Positions 27,973-37,043 of a stretch of DNA of 64,000 bases are shown one piece after another. The stretch is from Reclinomonas americana ATCC 50394 (lineage: Eukaryota > Jakobida > Jakobea > Jakobida). Below the pieces are notes generated by a model that made no database searches, was not told the origin of the DNA, and worked only from the letters and a program-made list of their open reading frames with translations. The DNA lies in assembly GCA_048213135.1 (NCBI GenBank), contig PS015010.1:62001-126000 (forward strand), written 5' to 3'. The position numbers were made by a program, and so were the translations under genes. Positions within the stretch are counted from its first letter, which is position 1. Each line of letters begins with the position of its first letter.

Positions 27973-28003
27973 ACCATTTGCAATTTGCCTGCGCAGTATT
28001 CCT

Positions 28004-28031
28004 AATTCATCATTCATCATTCATAATCATA
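28004..28031. repeat. Heptanucleotide array, TCATTCA family
   Basis: Units TAATTCA, TCATTCA, TCATTCA and TAATCAT are in phase just upstream of the DUF423 gene (start 28042). It is short but keeps the 7-bp period of the other arrays. Confidence 0.55.
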
Positions 28032-28041
28032 CACTCGTCTT

Positions 28042-28428
28042 ATGAATAAAACTTTCCTTTCCATAGCTGCACTTCTGGGCGCATTAGCTGTAGCCCTTGG
28101 CGCTTTTGCCGCTCACGGTTTAAAAGAATTGCTGGCTGCCGACCAGGTACAGGTATTTGAAACGGCTGTACGTTACCAGTTCTATCATGTGTTCGCGCTG
28201 CTGGCCGTGGGCCTGTTGTATAAAGACTTTCCTTCAAAGGCCATGTTGTGGGCAGGCCGCCTTTTTATTACCGGCATTCTTTTTTTCAGCGGATCGCTGT
28301 ATGCCATGACTTTCTGCAAATACCAGGGTATGGAAGCCCGCTGGCTTGGGCCAATAACACCGCTGGGTGGTGTACTTTTTATTGCGGGCTGGTTGCTGCT
28401 GTTCGCGGCTATCGTGAAGAAGAAGTAA
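28042..28428 (+). CDS. DUF423 small integral membrane protein
   Basis: The 128 residues form four hydrophobic helices. The first shows the typical LGALAVALGAFAAHGLK pattern of DUF423 (YgdD-like) proteins, and TPLGGVLFIAGWLLLFAA closes the protein. The function of the family is unknown. Its last 20 bases overlap the 3' end of the converging sensor kinase gene (28409), which could allow antisense interaction between the two transcripts. Confidence 0.9.
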   Translation: MNKTFLSIAALLGALAVALGAFAAHGLKELLAADQVQVFETAVRYQFYHVFALLAVGLLYKDFPSKAMLWAGRLFITGILFFSGSLYAMTFCKYQGMEARWLGPITPLGGVLFIAGWLLLFAAIVKKK

Positions 28429-30310
28429 AACCCACCACCTCTCTGCGAAGGGTGATAAGTGTACCATTGTTGTTTTCGATATGGAATTCAATGTCCACAT
28501 CTTCCATACGTTTCCGCATATTTTTAAGTCCGTTACTGAACTGGCGCAGTTCATTGAAGTTGATGCCAACGCCGTTATCCTGGATATACAGACTGAGCGC
28601 ATCTCCCTCGCGTACCAGGCGTATGCTGACTTCGGTGGCTTTGGCATGTTTTAACGCGTTGTTGAGCGCTTCTTTCACTACCAGGAAAACATTGCGCCTG
28701 ATCTTACCCGCTACTTCAATATTGGGCAGGTCATTCGGTATTTCTATTTTACAATTCACGCCGGAGTTCTCAAAATATTCCAACGCGTAAGCCCGGATGT
28801 AGGCAGTCATATTACCCAGTGAATCGTTACTGCTGCTCATACTCCAGATGATGGCGTTCATTTTGGTGAGCAACTCGTTGGCTGATGAAGATATCTTTTC
28901 AATTTCGGGTATTGGTTGTTCACCCAGTTTATGTTTGGCCAGTTCGCTGTAGAGGCGGATGGTGGTCATACCTGCACCGAGGTCATCATGCATATCGGCA
29001 CTGATTCGGTTGCGTTCTTCCTGCTGCGCCTGTATAATGGCGAGTTGGGTTTCAAATTCTTTTTTCTCCGCTTCCAGTTTCAGCGCTTCCTGTTCCTTGA
29101 TACCACTGATGAGTTCCTGTTTGTTTTTGTAATTAAGTCCCAGCAGGAAGAAGATAAGCTCCAGTACAATGCCGATATAATAATAAAAAAGTGAGTGAAT
29201 GTACAGGCTGGTGGGTTTTATCTTGAACCAGATAATACCCAGCGATATGGCGGAGAACAATACGAGAGCGGCATTGCCCGCGGCTATATAGTTCATCAGT
29301 TTGTTGTGTTCCTTTGCGGCCAGTATGATGAACATAACACCCAGGGCCAGCATGATGAACTTCATCACGTTTTCCAGCATCAGCTGCGTGGCAAAAGCGG
29401 TAGTAAAAAAATTAAGGTAAGTGTATACCAGCATCAGCAAGGCAACAAACCGCTCGCCCTGTTTCAGTACCGTGTCCAACCGTTTGTAGTTGTTCTTTGT
29501 ATCGAGGAAAGTGCGGGAGAACCGCATATAAAAAAGATTGCCCAGTACCAGCAGCAGGAAATCGAGATAGCTCAGGTAGAGGTTGGTAAAATCGCTGGTG
29601 TTCTTAAGTGTATAGGAGTTCAGGAAAATGAGCAGGAACATGCACAGCGAATACAGGGAGTTATAAAGAAATTCCTTTTTACCATTGATCACGAAATTGG
29701 TGAGCATGAACAGGATCATCATGAGCAGGGTACCGCTGAGGACATAAGAGAAATTCTTCAGGGTAAAATTATTGCCTACGATAATGAGTTTATAACTGTT
29801 GATGAAATCCTCGCTGATCACCGCGGGGATAATGTTATTGAATTCCACCCGGGAGGGTTTAAGGTAGACCAGGAAATGGGCGGACTCCCTGGCTGCAAGG
29901 GTAAATTCGCGGTACCCGGAGTGGCTGTCTTTTTCCGTAAGGGCTACAGGCATATCATCCCGAACCTGGTAAAGTGCGATGCTGTCGAAATAATATCCCG
30001 GGTAATAGTAGTAAGTACGGCCCGAATCGCTGTTGTTTCTTAATGTAGTGGTCAGGTAAAATCCATAGGCAATAAAGTCAGGGGGCAGCCGTTTCCTCCT
30101 GTTGAAATCGGAAAGCGGGTTAAAGTGCTGCTGAAGTACTGTTTGAGGTGTGAACTGGTGATTGCTGTCGATAAGCAGGCCGGTATTCTCCGCTACTTCA
30201 ATCCCTTTCTGCAGGTAGCCAATATCTACCTCAACCGTTCCCAGCCAGGTTTGGGCGCTGAGTCCGGATAAACAACAGCAAATAAGCAGTAGCATGACAA
30301 TCCGCTTCAA
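28409..30310 (-). CDS. Sensor histidine kinase with 7TMR-DISM sensor (LytS/NarX-type)
   Basis: A signal peptide (KRIVMLLLICCCLSGLSAQ) is followed by an extracytoplasmic beta-rich region to about 190, then seven membrane helices (about 190-390), a coiled-coil linker, the HisKA_3 box with the phospho-accepting His in RISADMHDDLGAGMTTIRLYSEL, and an ATPase domain (VVKEALNNALKHAKATEVSI, DNGVGIN, NGLKNMRKRMEDV). The frame is open to a TTG at 30340, and ATG is available only at 30295. I prefer TTG at 30310, which puts a basic residue pair before the hydrophobic core. No response regulator is adjacent, so the partner lies elsewhere. Confidence 0.88.
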   Translation of the reverse strand: MKRIVMLLLICCCLSGLSAQTWLGTVEVDIGYLQKGIEVAENTGLLIDSNHQFTPQTVLQQHFNPLSDFNRRKRLPPDFIAYGFYLTTTLRNNSDSGRTYYYYPGYYFDSIALYQVRDDMPVALTEKDSHSGYREFTLAARESAHFLVYLKPSRVEFNNIIPAVISEDFINSYKLIIVGNNFTLKNFSYVLSGTLLMMILFMLTNFVINGKKEFLYNSLYSLCMFLLIFLNSYTLKNTSDFTNLYLSYLDFLLLVLGNLFYMRFSRTFLDTKNNYKRLDTVLKQGERFVALLMLVYTYLNFFTTAFATQLMLENVMKFIMLALGVMFIILAAKEHNKLMNYIAAGNAALVLFSAISLGIIWFKIKPTSLYIHSLFYYYIGIVLELIFFLLGLNYKNKQELISGIKEQEALKLEAEKKEFETQLAIIQAQQEERNRISADMHDDLGAGMTTIRLYSELAKHKLGEQPIPEIEKISSSANELLTKMNAIIWSMSSSNDSLGNMTAYIRAYALEYFENSGVNCKIEIPNDLPNIEVAGKIRRNVFLVVKEALNNALKHAKATEVSIRLVREGDALSLYIQDNGVGINFNELRQFSNGLKNMRKRMEDVDIEFHIENNNGTLITLRREVVGFTSSSR

Positions 30311-30547
30311 GGGCAAGTCAGTTTTGTCAAACCTACACAAATATTATGACAATCCCTGTACTGGTACGAAGGGTAGTGTATCAGTTTGAATCCTGTTCCC
30401 TTGTGTCATACCTGGGTAACGAGGTGTCTTTCGCTACAGAAATGAGATTCCTCCTTTCGCCGGAATGGCCAAAAATGAAATTGTTGTACTCCGGGGCGGA
30501 GAGGGATACGAGATTGGGGAGACGGGATACCACATCTTTTTCATACG

Positions 30548-30574
30548 TTTGCATTGCCCTATTTTTTAATTTTG
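30548..30574 (+). promoter_or_regulatory. Putative ftsK promoter
   Basis: TAATTTTG at 30567-30574 matches TAnnTTTG exactly; TTTG at 30548-30551 is a possible -33 box at a shorter than usual spacing. The box ends 6 bases before the ATG at 30581, so the leader would be only a few bases and the upstream ATG at 30554 cannot be the start of that transcript. Confidence 0.5.
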
Positions 30575-30580
30575 CAGAGA

Positions 30581-33142
30581 ATGGCCAATAAACTTAAATC
30601 TTCCAAAAAAGCACCAGACCCCGGGCAACTGAAACAGGAGAAGGAGGAAGTGGTGGAAGTGAAACAATTATTGAAAGATGAACGCACGCATAAAATTGCG
30701 GGCAGTATACTTTTACTCATAGCGATATTCCTTTTTATCGCCTTTACCTCTTACCTGTTTACCTGGGACGAGGACCAGGACAAGTTCAGCTACCGCATGC
30801 TGCTGGCCAACGATATCAAGGTGCAGAACCTGCTGGGCACATTCGGGGCATTTATGTCGGAGATCTTTATCCGTAAGGGCTTTGGCATTGCTTCTTACCT
30901 TATTTGTTCTTTCTTTTTTGTGTTTGGTATTAATCTCTTCTTTGGTAAAAAAGTCTTTTCCATCAGCCGTAATATCAAGTATCTTATTGTAGGTCTTCCT
31001 GTGATCAGCGTAGCAGCAGCTGTTATCTTCAATGGTAAAGCCTTTCCATGGGGCGGTGCGGCGGGCGATATGATGCGGGACTGGCTGTATAAAACAGTGG
31101 GAGAAGTGGGAACGATTGGTATACTGGCCGTAGCCGTACTCGCTTACATTATCTGGCGGTTCAACCCCGTGTTCAGCCTGCCATCAGCAAAAGACAAACA
31201 GCCTGTGGTCAATAATAATGTGGATGTACCGGAAGATGAGGAGATAACGGAAAAAGTAGAATGGCCTGCTGCTACAGATGTGCAGCAACCGGTTACCGAT
31301 CAGCAGGGCAAAAGCAACGCCCTGAAAGCTGAAGGCAATATACTGGTGGTACCACCACAACAAAACCCAGAACTGAATCATAACTTCACCATTACGGAGA
31401 AGGAGGAGCCGGAGGTAATAATACCGCCGGTTAATAAGGAAGAACCTCCTGTACAGGAACTGGTACCTGAGCCGGAGCCGGAAGTTGAAGAAGAGCCGGA
31501 GATCATCCTGCCGGTAAAACCATCCCGCCCGGTAAGTGCTGCCCAGCCACTGGAACTGGAGATCAAGACAACACCCGAAGCGGAAGAAGAGGAGGAAGAA
31601 GAAGCACCCTCAACCCAACCCAAAAAAGTGACTTCTGCACCTTACGATCCCATACTCGACCTGCGGGATTATAAATACCCGACCATCGACCTGCTGGAAA
31701 ACCACGGCAGTGAAAAGATCGTTCAGGATGCCAATGAACTGGAGAACAACAAGAACCAGATCATCAATACGCTGAAGAACTACGACATCAACATACAGAA
31801 AATATCCGCTACTGTTGGTCCAACCGTTACTTTGTACGAGATCATTCCTGCCGCCGGCGTACGTATATCACGTATCAAGAACCTGGAAGATGATATCGCT
31901 CTGAGCCTTGCCGCGCTGGGCATACGTATCATCGCCCCTATACCCGGCAAAGGCACCATTGGTATAGAAGTGCCCAATACCAGGAAGACGGTGGTAAGTA
32001 TGAAAACCTTATTATCATCTGAAAAATTTCAGACCAATAATTTCTCTCTTCCCATTGCCGTTGGTAAGAAGATCGACAATGAGAACTTTATTGTCGACCT
32101 GGCGAGTATGCCGCACCTGCTGATGGCGGGCGCCACCGGGCAGGGTAAGTCTGTTGGTTTGAATGCCATATTGGTGTCGCTCCTGTACAAGAAACATCCG
32201 TCGCAACTCAAGTTTGTACTGGTGGATCCGAAAAAAGTGGAGCTGAGTATTTACAAACAGATCGAGAAACACTTTTTGGCGAAGCTGCCCGGTGAAGAGG
32301 ACGCTATCATTACCGATACCAAGAAAGTGGTGCATACCCTCAATGCGCTTTGTATTGAAATGGATAACCGGTACGACCTGCTGAAAGAAGCGGGCTGCCG
32401 CAATATTAAAGAGTACAACGAAAAATTTGTTGCCAGAAGGCTCAATCCTGAAAAGGGGCACCAGTTCCTGCCTTTTATTGTTCTGGTGGTGGATGAGTTT
32501 GCCGACCTGATCATGACGGCGGGTAAAGAAGTGGAGATGCCGATCGCCAGGCTGGCGCAGCTGGCACGTGCTGTAGGTATTCACCTGATCATCGCTACGC
32601 AAAGACCGAGTGTGAATATCATTACCGGTACCATCAAGGCCAACTTCCCTGCCCGTATCGCTTTTAAAGTAAGCAGTAAGATCGACAGCCGTACCATCCT
32701 GGATGCTGGCGGCGCCGAACAGCTGATTGGTAAGGGCGATATGCTGATCAGTTATAATGGAGAACTCGTGCGTTTGCAATGCGCATTTGTAGATACACCT
32801 GAGGTGGACAAGATCGTGGAGTATATAGGTGAACAACGCGGTTACCCGCAGGCGTTCCTGTTGCCGGAATACGTGGATGAAAAAGAAATGGAAGGAAAGG
32901 ATTTTGATGTGAATGATAAGGATGCTTTGTTTGAAGATGCCGCCCGTTTGATCGTGGCCAGCCAGGTAGGCAGCACTTCGTTGTTGCAACGCCGGATGAA
33001 ACTGGGTTACAACAGGGCGGGCAGGCTGATGGACCAGCTGGAAGCGGCAGGCGTTGTAGGTACCAACCAGGGCAGCAAGGCCAGGGATGTACTCATTAAA
33101 ACAGAAATGGACCTGCAACAATTGCTCGACGCTATGTCCTGA
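30581..33142 (+). CDS. ftsK: DNA translocase FtsK
   Basis: With the start at 30581 the protein has 853 residues. Four N-terminal membrane helices are followed by an acidic, proline-rich linker (about 210-350), the alpha/beta motor with Walker A AGATGQGKS near 515 and Walker B FIVLVVDEFADLI, and a C-terminal winged-helix gamma domain (ARLIVASQVGSTSLLQRRMKLGYNRAGRLMDQLEAAGVVG) that reads KOPS-like DNA sites. The protein pumps chromosome ends through the division septum and activates dimer resolution. pth follows after 57 bases. Confidence 0.96.
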   Translation: MANKLKSSKKAPDPGQLKQEKEEVVEVKQLLKDERTHKIAGSILLLIAIFLFIAFTSYLFTWDEDQDKFSYRMLLANDIKVQNLLGTFGAFMSEIFIRKGFGIASYLICSFFFVFGINLFFGKKVFSISRNIKYLIVGLPVISVAAAVIFNGKAFPWGGAAGDMMRDWLYKTVGEVGTIGILAVAVLAYIIWRFNPVFSLPSAKDKQPVVNNNVDVPEDEEITEKVEWPAATDVQQPVTDQQGKSNALKAEGNILVVPPQQNPELNHNFTITEKEEPEVIIPPVNKEEPPVQELVPEPEPEVEEEPEIILPVKPSRPVSAAQPLELEIKTTPEAEEEEEEEAPSTQPKKVTSAPYDPILDLRDYKYPTIDLLENHGSEKIVQDANELENNKNQIINTLKNYDINIQKISATVGPTVTLYEIIPAAGVRISRIKNLEDDIALSLAALGIRIIAPIPGKGTIGIEVPNTRKTVVSMKTLLSSEKFQTNNFSLPIAVGKKIDNENFIVDLASMPHLLMAGATGQGKSVGLNAILVSLLYKKHPSQLKFVLVDPKKVELSIYKQIEKHFLAKLPGEEDAIITDTKKVVHTLNALCIEMDNRYDLLKEAGCRNIKEYNEKFVARRLNPEKGHQFLPFIVLVVDEFADLIMTAGKEVEMPIARLAQLARAVGIHLIIATQRPSVNIITGTIKANFPARIAFKVSSKIDSRTILDAGGAEQLIGKGDMLISYNGELVRLQCAFVDTPEVDKIVEYIGEQRGYPQAFLLPEYVDEKEMEGKDFDVNDKDALFEDAARLIVASQVGSTSLLQRRMKLGYNRAGRLMDQLEAAGVVGTNQGSKARDVLIKTEMDLQQLLDAMS

Positions 33143-33199
33143 TCAAAAAGTTCTTTTTATTTTTGAGCCCGGAATAACCTTAAACTACCGGGATTATTT

Positions 33200-33775
33200 A
33201 TGGCTGAATTCATGATCGTTGGACTGGGCAATGCAGGTGCGGAATATGCCAATACCCGGCATAATATCGGCTTTGATGTAGTGAATGCTTTTGTGCTGAA
33301 ACATGGCGGCAGTTTCCGGACGGATCGTTTAGCTTTTGTGGCAGATATTCGCTGGAAAGGTAAACAAATTGTATGTGTTTGCCCGACGACATTTATGAAC
33401 CTTAGCGGGAAAGCTTTCCGCTATTGGATGGATAAAGAAAAAGTACCCCTCGAAAATACGCTTACCATTGTAGATGACCTGGCGCTTCCGCTGGAGAAGA
33501 TTCGCATTCGTGCGGCGGGAAGTGCGGCAGGACACAACGGTCTTAAAGACATCCAGCAGGTGCTGGGAACAGATGCTTACCCTAAATTACGTTTTGGTAT
33601 CGGTAACAGCTACCCGAAAGGAATGCAGGCAGACTTTGTATTAGGTAAATGGATGAAGTCAGAAGAAACGCAGGTTGCATTAAAAGTGCAGAAGTCCGTT
33701 GAAGTGATAGAAGCCTTCATCAGTACCGGTATCGAACGCACTATGTCGGCGTATAATAATATATCCATAACTTAA
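33200..33775 (+). CDS. pth: Peptidyl-tRNA hydrolase
   Basis: The 191 residues show the Pth fold with the catalytic His21 in NTRHNIGF, the aspartate in IVDDLALPLEKIRI and the GSAAGHNGLKDI loop. The enzyme frees tRNA from prematurely released peptidyl-tRNA. The usual N-terminal GLGNPG reads GLGNAG here. It follows ftsK in the same direction and is probably co-transcribed. Confidence 0.95.
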   Translation: MAEFMIVGLGNAGAEYANTRHNIGFDVVNAFVLKHGGSFRTDRLAFVADIRWKGKQIVCVCPTTFMNLSGKAFRYWMDKEKVPLENTLTIVDDLALPLEKIRIRAAGSAAGHNGLKDIQQVLGTDAYPKLRFGIGNSYPKGMQADFVLGKWMKSEETQVALKVQKSVEVIEAFISTGIERTMSAYNNISIT

Positions 33776-33806
33776 CATAGGTAAGTAATAGCGGTCATAT
33801 ACATAA

Positions 33807-33837
33807 TTGTTTTTTCTAAGCTATTTATCTATATTCG
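33807..33837 (+). promoter_or_regulatory. Putative promoter of the FAH-family gene
   Basis: TTG at 33807-33809, a 20-base spacer and TATATTCG at 33830-33837 (one mismatch to TAnnTTTG). The start codon is at 33872. Confidence 0.45.
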
Positions 33838-33871
33838 CCGTTGGATATTCGTTCTACCTAAAAGATCTTAG

Positions 33872-34483
33872 ATGAAAATTATTTGTGTTGGACGCAACTA
33901 TGCGGAGCATGCCAATGAGTTAGGCAATGATATTCCTGAAGAACCGGTTATTTTCATGAAACCGAAAAGTGCCCTTCTTCAAAATCATACGCCTTTCTAT
34001 TACCCTGAGTTCACCAATGAACTTCACTACGAATGTGAGCTGGTATTGCGTATTTGCAAGAATGGAAAATATATACAGGAACGTCATGCTTCCAATTACT
34101 ATGACGCGTTCACCGTGGGGATTGATTTTACTGCACGCGATATACAGACCGAACTGAAAAAGAAAGGACTGCCCTGGGAAAAAGCCAAAGCCTTTGATAA
34201 CTCCGCGGCGCTTGGTAAATTCATTCCCATTACCTCTGCAGTTAATAAAAAGAACATCAGCTTTTGTTTGTATAAAAGTGAAGAGCTGGTACAGCAGGGC
34301 AATTCATCACAGATGATCTTCAGTTTTGATACCATCATTGAACACGTTTCCAATTATTTTTCCCTCAACATCGGCGATCTCATCTTTACCGGTACACCGG
34401 CGGGTGTAGGCGAATGCGTGGTAGGCGACCAACTGGATGCTTTTATTGAAGATCAGAAACTGCTGAGCCTGGAGATCAAATAG
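33872..34483 (+). CDS. Fumarylacetoacetate hydrolase family protein
   Basis: The 203 residues fit the short FAH-fold enzymes. The metal ligands are visible in HYECELVLRI and FTVGIDFTARDIQ, and GDLIFTGTPAGVGECVVGD is the typical C-terminal motif. Such enzymes act as acylpyruvate hydrolases or oxaloacetate decarboxylase/tautomerases; the substrate cannot be read from sequence. The stop codon is followed at once by a heptanucleotide array. Confidence 0.9.
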   Translation: MKIICVGRNYAEHANELGNDIPEEPVIFMKPKSALLQNHTPFYYPEFTNELHYECELVLRICKNGKYIQERHASNYYDAFTVGIDFTARDIQTELKKKGLPWEKAKAFDNSAALGKFIPITSAVNKKNISFCLYKSEELVQQGNSSQMIFSFDTIIEHVSNYFSLNIGDLIFTGTPAGVGECVVGDQLDAFIEDQKLLSLEIK

Positions 34484-34518
34484 AGTTTAGTTATTAGTTG
34501 TTAGTCATTAGTATTGAG
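34484..34518. repeat. Heptanucleotide array, nnnTTAG family, starting at a stop codon
   Basis: Five 7-bp units (AGTTTAG, TTATTAG, TTGTTAG, TCATTAG, TATTGAG) begin at the base after the FAH-family stop codon. Confidence 0.7.
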
Positions 34519-34588
34519 TGGTACAGATCGTACCTGTTAAGGTACTGTGGCTCCTGGTGGGTATATACTACTTCCCGTATAATAAATC

Positions 34589-34651
34589 CCTCATCCGGTA
34601 TCCCGCATCTCATATCCTATATCCTGCATTCCTTATCTTGCATCTCTCATC
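34589..34651. repeat. Heptanucleotide array, nnnyATC family
   Basis: Nine uninterrupted 7-bp units, for example CCTCATC, CCGCATC, CTATATC, CTGCATT and TTGCATC. It lies between the TTAG-type array and the T-rich array in the 215-base spacer before the E1 gene. Confidence 0.75.
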
Positions 34652-34660
34652 CATTTTCCC

Positions 34661-34690
34661 TTTTTAATTTTTACTTTTGAATTTTGAATT
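34661..34690 (+). repeat. T-rich heptanucleotide array upstream of the E1 gene, with -7 box
   Basis: Units TTTTTAA, TTTTTAC and TTTTGAA (twice) end 8 bases before the ATG at 34699. The junction of two units makes TACTTTTG at 34672-34679, an exact -7 promoter match, as in the array before pbpC. Confidence 0.6.
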
Positions 34691-34698
34691 GACCTTCC

Positions 34699-36765
34699 AT
34701 GATTGCTACCGATATTCTCATTAAAGCATACCGGCTGATGTGTATGGCTAAAGTAATGGCCGATACTTACGAAGCCAACCGACAGGTATGTAAATATGTT
34801 CACTCCACTTCCCGGGGGCACGAAGCCATTCAGTTGGCCGCTGCGTTCCAGTTGCTGCCCTGCGATTATATCAGTCCTTATTACCGCGACGAAAGTATTT
34901 TGCTTGGTCTTGGATTTACGCCTTACGAGCTGATGCTGCAGTTGCTTGCCAAAGGTGATGATATATTTACAGGCGGAAGAGAGTATTACAGTCACCCTAA
35001 TTATAAAGGCGACGATAAACCCCGCATCATTCACCAGAGCAGTGCCACCGGCATGCAGGCCATTCCTACAACAGGACTGGCACAGGGCATCAAATACCTT
35101 GAAAAGATACAGTCGGCACAATTGCGTACCGGTCCCAATGGAGAGAACCCGGTTGTGATCTGCTCACTGGGCGACGCGTCTGTAACCGAAGGGGAAGTGA
35201 GTGAGGCATTCCAGTTTGCCGCGCTGCACCAGTTGCCGGTTATCTTCCTGGTACAGGACAATAACTGGGGCATCAGCGTTACCTCCGCCGAAGCCCGCAC
35301 CAGCAACGCCAATGAAATGGTAAAAGGCTTTAAAGGAATAAAGCGTATAAGCATTAACGGTAGTGACTTTGTACAGAGTTATGAAGTAATGCAGAATGTG
35401 GTGGAGGAAGTGCGTAAAGAACGGCATCCTTTCCTCGTGCATGCACGCGTACCCCTGCTCGGTCACCATACCAGCGGCGTACGCAGGGAGTTTTACCGTA
35501 CGCCTGAAGACCTGGCCACGCATACGCTTGACGATCCGGGGCCTTTGCTCCGCCGTCGTTTGGAGGAAATGGGATTACCCGAAGAACACTTAATCGATAT
35601 AGAAAGACAGGCTGCGGAAGAAATAGAAAAACAGTTCCAGGCGGCAGTCGCGGCCCCGGAGCCTGATCCGTCAACAGTTACCAGTCATGTATTCGCACCC
35701 ACGCCTGTATTGCAGGAGCAGGGCGAACGCAACCCGGCGGGTAAAGAAAAAGTGCTGATGGTGGATGCTGCCCTGTTTGCCATCAGGGAAATTATGGAAA
35801 GCTGCCCCGAGGCAGTATTGTACGGACAGGACGTAGGACGCAGGCTGGGTGGCGTTTTCCGCGAGGCCGCCACGCTGGCTGAACAGTTCGGTGATCACCG
35901 GGTATTTAATACCGCCATACAGGAGGCCTATATCATTGGCAGTACGGTAGGTATGAGTGCCGTGGGCGCCAAACCCATTGTAGAAGTACAGTTCGCCGAT
36001 TATATCTATCCCGGACTTAACCAGCTGGTGACGGAAATATCCAAAAGCTGCTACCTCAGTTGCGGCAAGTATCCCGTGCAAACGCTCATTCGTGTGCCCA
36101 TTGGCGCTTACGGCGGCGGTGGACCCTATCACAGCGGCAGCGTGGAAAGTACCCTGCTTACCATCAAAGGTATTAAAGTGGTGTATCCTTCCAATGCGGC
36201 TGATATGAAAGGGTTGCTCAAAGCGGCCTTCCACGACCCGAACCCGGTAGTGATGCTGGAACATAAAGGGCTGTACTGGAGTAAAGTGCCGGGTACCGAG
36301 GAGGCCAAAACAACAGAACCATCCGAAGATTATATCATACCCCTTGGAAAGGGGAGAACGGTGCTGAAAGCCAGCGACGACGCCCTGGATGAAGGAGCTA
36401 CCTGCTGCATCATCACGTACGGCATGGGGGTATACTGGTCAAAAGCCGCGGCGGAACAATTCCCCGGCAGGGTAGAGATCATCGACCTGCGCTGCCTGTT
36501 CCCGCTGGATGAAGAACTTATTTTTGATACGGTGAAAAAACATGGTAAATGCCTGGTGGTGACGGAAGAACAGCAGAATAACTCCTTCTCGGAGGCACTG
36601 GCCGGGCGGATCAGCAAACACTGTTTCCGCTACCTGGATGGCCCTGTGGAAGTGATCGGGGCGCTGGACCTGCCTGCCGTTCCCATGAATATGTTACTGG
36701 AAAAAGCCATGCTGCCCGATGCGGGGAAGGTGGCGGAAAGGATTCGCCAATTATTGGACAGTTAA
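34699..36765 (+). CDS. 2-oxoacid dehydrogenase E1, fused alpha and beta subunits
   Basis: The 688 residues join an E1 alpha domain (1 to about 310) to an E1 beta domain (about 350-688). The alpha part has the thiamine-diphosphate motif CSLGDASVTEGEVSEAFQFAALHQLPVIFLVQDNNWGIS. The beta part has YGQDVGRRLGGVFREA, QFADYIYPGLNQLVTEISK and RVPIGAYGGGGPYHSGSVES. A variable linker separates them. The fusion suggests a branched-chain 2-oxoacid dehydrogenase (BCKDH-like), but pyruvate or acetoin types are possible. No E2 or E3 gene is adjacent; an E2 lies at 44.5 kb. The gene is followed by a tRNA. Confidence 0.9.
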   Translation: MIATDILIKAYRLMCMAKVMADTYEANRQVCKYVHSTSRGHEAIQLAAAFQLLPCDYISPYYRDESILLGLGFTPYELMLQLLAKGDDIFTGGREYYSHPNYKGDDKPRIIHQSSATGMQAIPTTGLAQGIKYLEKIQSAQLRTGPNGENPVVICSLGDASVTEGEVSEAFQFAALHQLPVIFLVQDNNWGISVTSAEARTSNANEMVKGFKGIKRISINGSDFVQSYEVMQNVVEEVRKERHPFLVHARVPLLGHHTSGVRREFYRTPEDLATHTLDDPGPLLRRRLEEMGLPEEHLIDIERQAAEEIEKQFQAAVAAPEPDPSTVTSHVFAPTPVLQEQGERNPAGKEKVLMVDAALFAIREIMESCPEAVLYGQDVGRRLGGVFREAATLAEQFGDHRVFNTAIQEAYIIGSTVGMSAVGAKPIVEVQFADYIYPGLNQLVTEISKSCYLSCGKYPVQTLIRVPIGAYGGGGPYHSGSVESTLLTIKGIKVVYPSNAADMKGLLKAAFHDPNPVVMLEHKGLYWSKVPGTEEAKTTEPSEDYIIPLGKGRTVLKASDDALDEGATCCIITYGMGVYWSKAAAEQFPGRVEIIDLRCLFPLDEELIFDTVKKHGKCLVVTEEQQNNSFSEALAGRISKHCFRYLDGPVEVIGALDLPAVPMNMLLEKAMLPDAGKVAERIRQLLDS

Positions 36766-36789
36766 CAGCGGTTTTTAGCCAAAAACGCC

Positions 36790-36797
36790 TATATTTG
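36790..36797 (+). promoter_or_regulatory. -7 promoter box of the tRNA gene
   Basis: TATATTTG is an exact TAnnTTTG match, 16 bases before the tRNA 5' end. A -33 box is not obvious. Confidence 0.55.
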
Positions 36798-36813
36798 CAC
36801 CCCGTTTTGGGAT

Positions 36814-36887
36814 GCCGGGGTAGCTCAGCTGGTTAGAGCATCGGATTCATAACCCGAAGGTCGGCAGTTCAAGTCTGCTCTCCGGTA
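36814..36887 (+). tRNA. tRNA with CAT anticodon (tRNA-Met, or Ile2)
   Basis: A full cloverleaf is visible: acceptor GCCGGGG/CTCCGGT (two G-T wobbles), D-arm GCTC/GAGC, anticodon loop TTCATAA with CAT at 36848-36850, variable loop and T-arm GGCAG/CTGCT. The discriminator base is A and CCA is not encoded. The last anticodon-stem pair is A-C. The stem lacks the three G-C pairs of an initiator, so it is elongator Met or the lysidine-modified Ile tRNA; sequence alone does not decide, Met being more likely. Confidence 0.9.
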
Positions 36888-36889
36888 CA

Positions 36890-36922
36890 GAGCCTAAATC
36901 TGAAAGGATTTAGGCTTTTTTA
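36890..36922 (+). terminator. Terminator of the tRNA gene
   Basis: GCCTAAATC pairs with GATTTAGGC around a TGAAAG loop and is followed by a T-run. It lies directly after the tRNA 3' end. Confidence 0.85.
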
Positions 36923-36936
36923 TTTTCTCAAGTCAC

Positions 36937-37022
36937 CGGATTCATATCCGCCGGCTGGCGGACCCCGCTGTTTGCGGGGCTCTGGTACAAGGGCTGAGTC
37001 TGAAAGGATTTGGACTTTTTTG
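36937..37022 (+). repeat. Decayed partial copy of the tRNA 3' half and its terminator
   Basis: The segment repeats CGGATTCATA of the anticodon arm, GGTACA of the 3' end and TCTGAAAGGATTTnGnCTTTTTT of the terminator, in the same order as the intact tRNA 95 bases upstream and with about 5 bases inserted. Between them are three tandem hairpins: CGGAT/ATCCG, CCGCC/GGCGG and CCCCGC/GCGGGG. The acceptor 5' strand and D-arm are missing, so it cannot be a working tRNA. Confidence 0.6.
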
Positions 37023-37043
37023 TTGATTGCAAACCTGTACGTC

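Noticed and set aside
30346-30591. 81-residue plus-strand ORF in the kinase-ftsK spacer
   Set aside because: No recognisable motif, it overlaps both the promoter and the start of ftsK in another frame, and its composition is not protein-like.
32015-33121. 368-residue minus-strand ORF inside ftsK
   Set aside because: Shadow of a strongly conserved gene, with no domain of its own.
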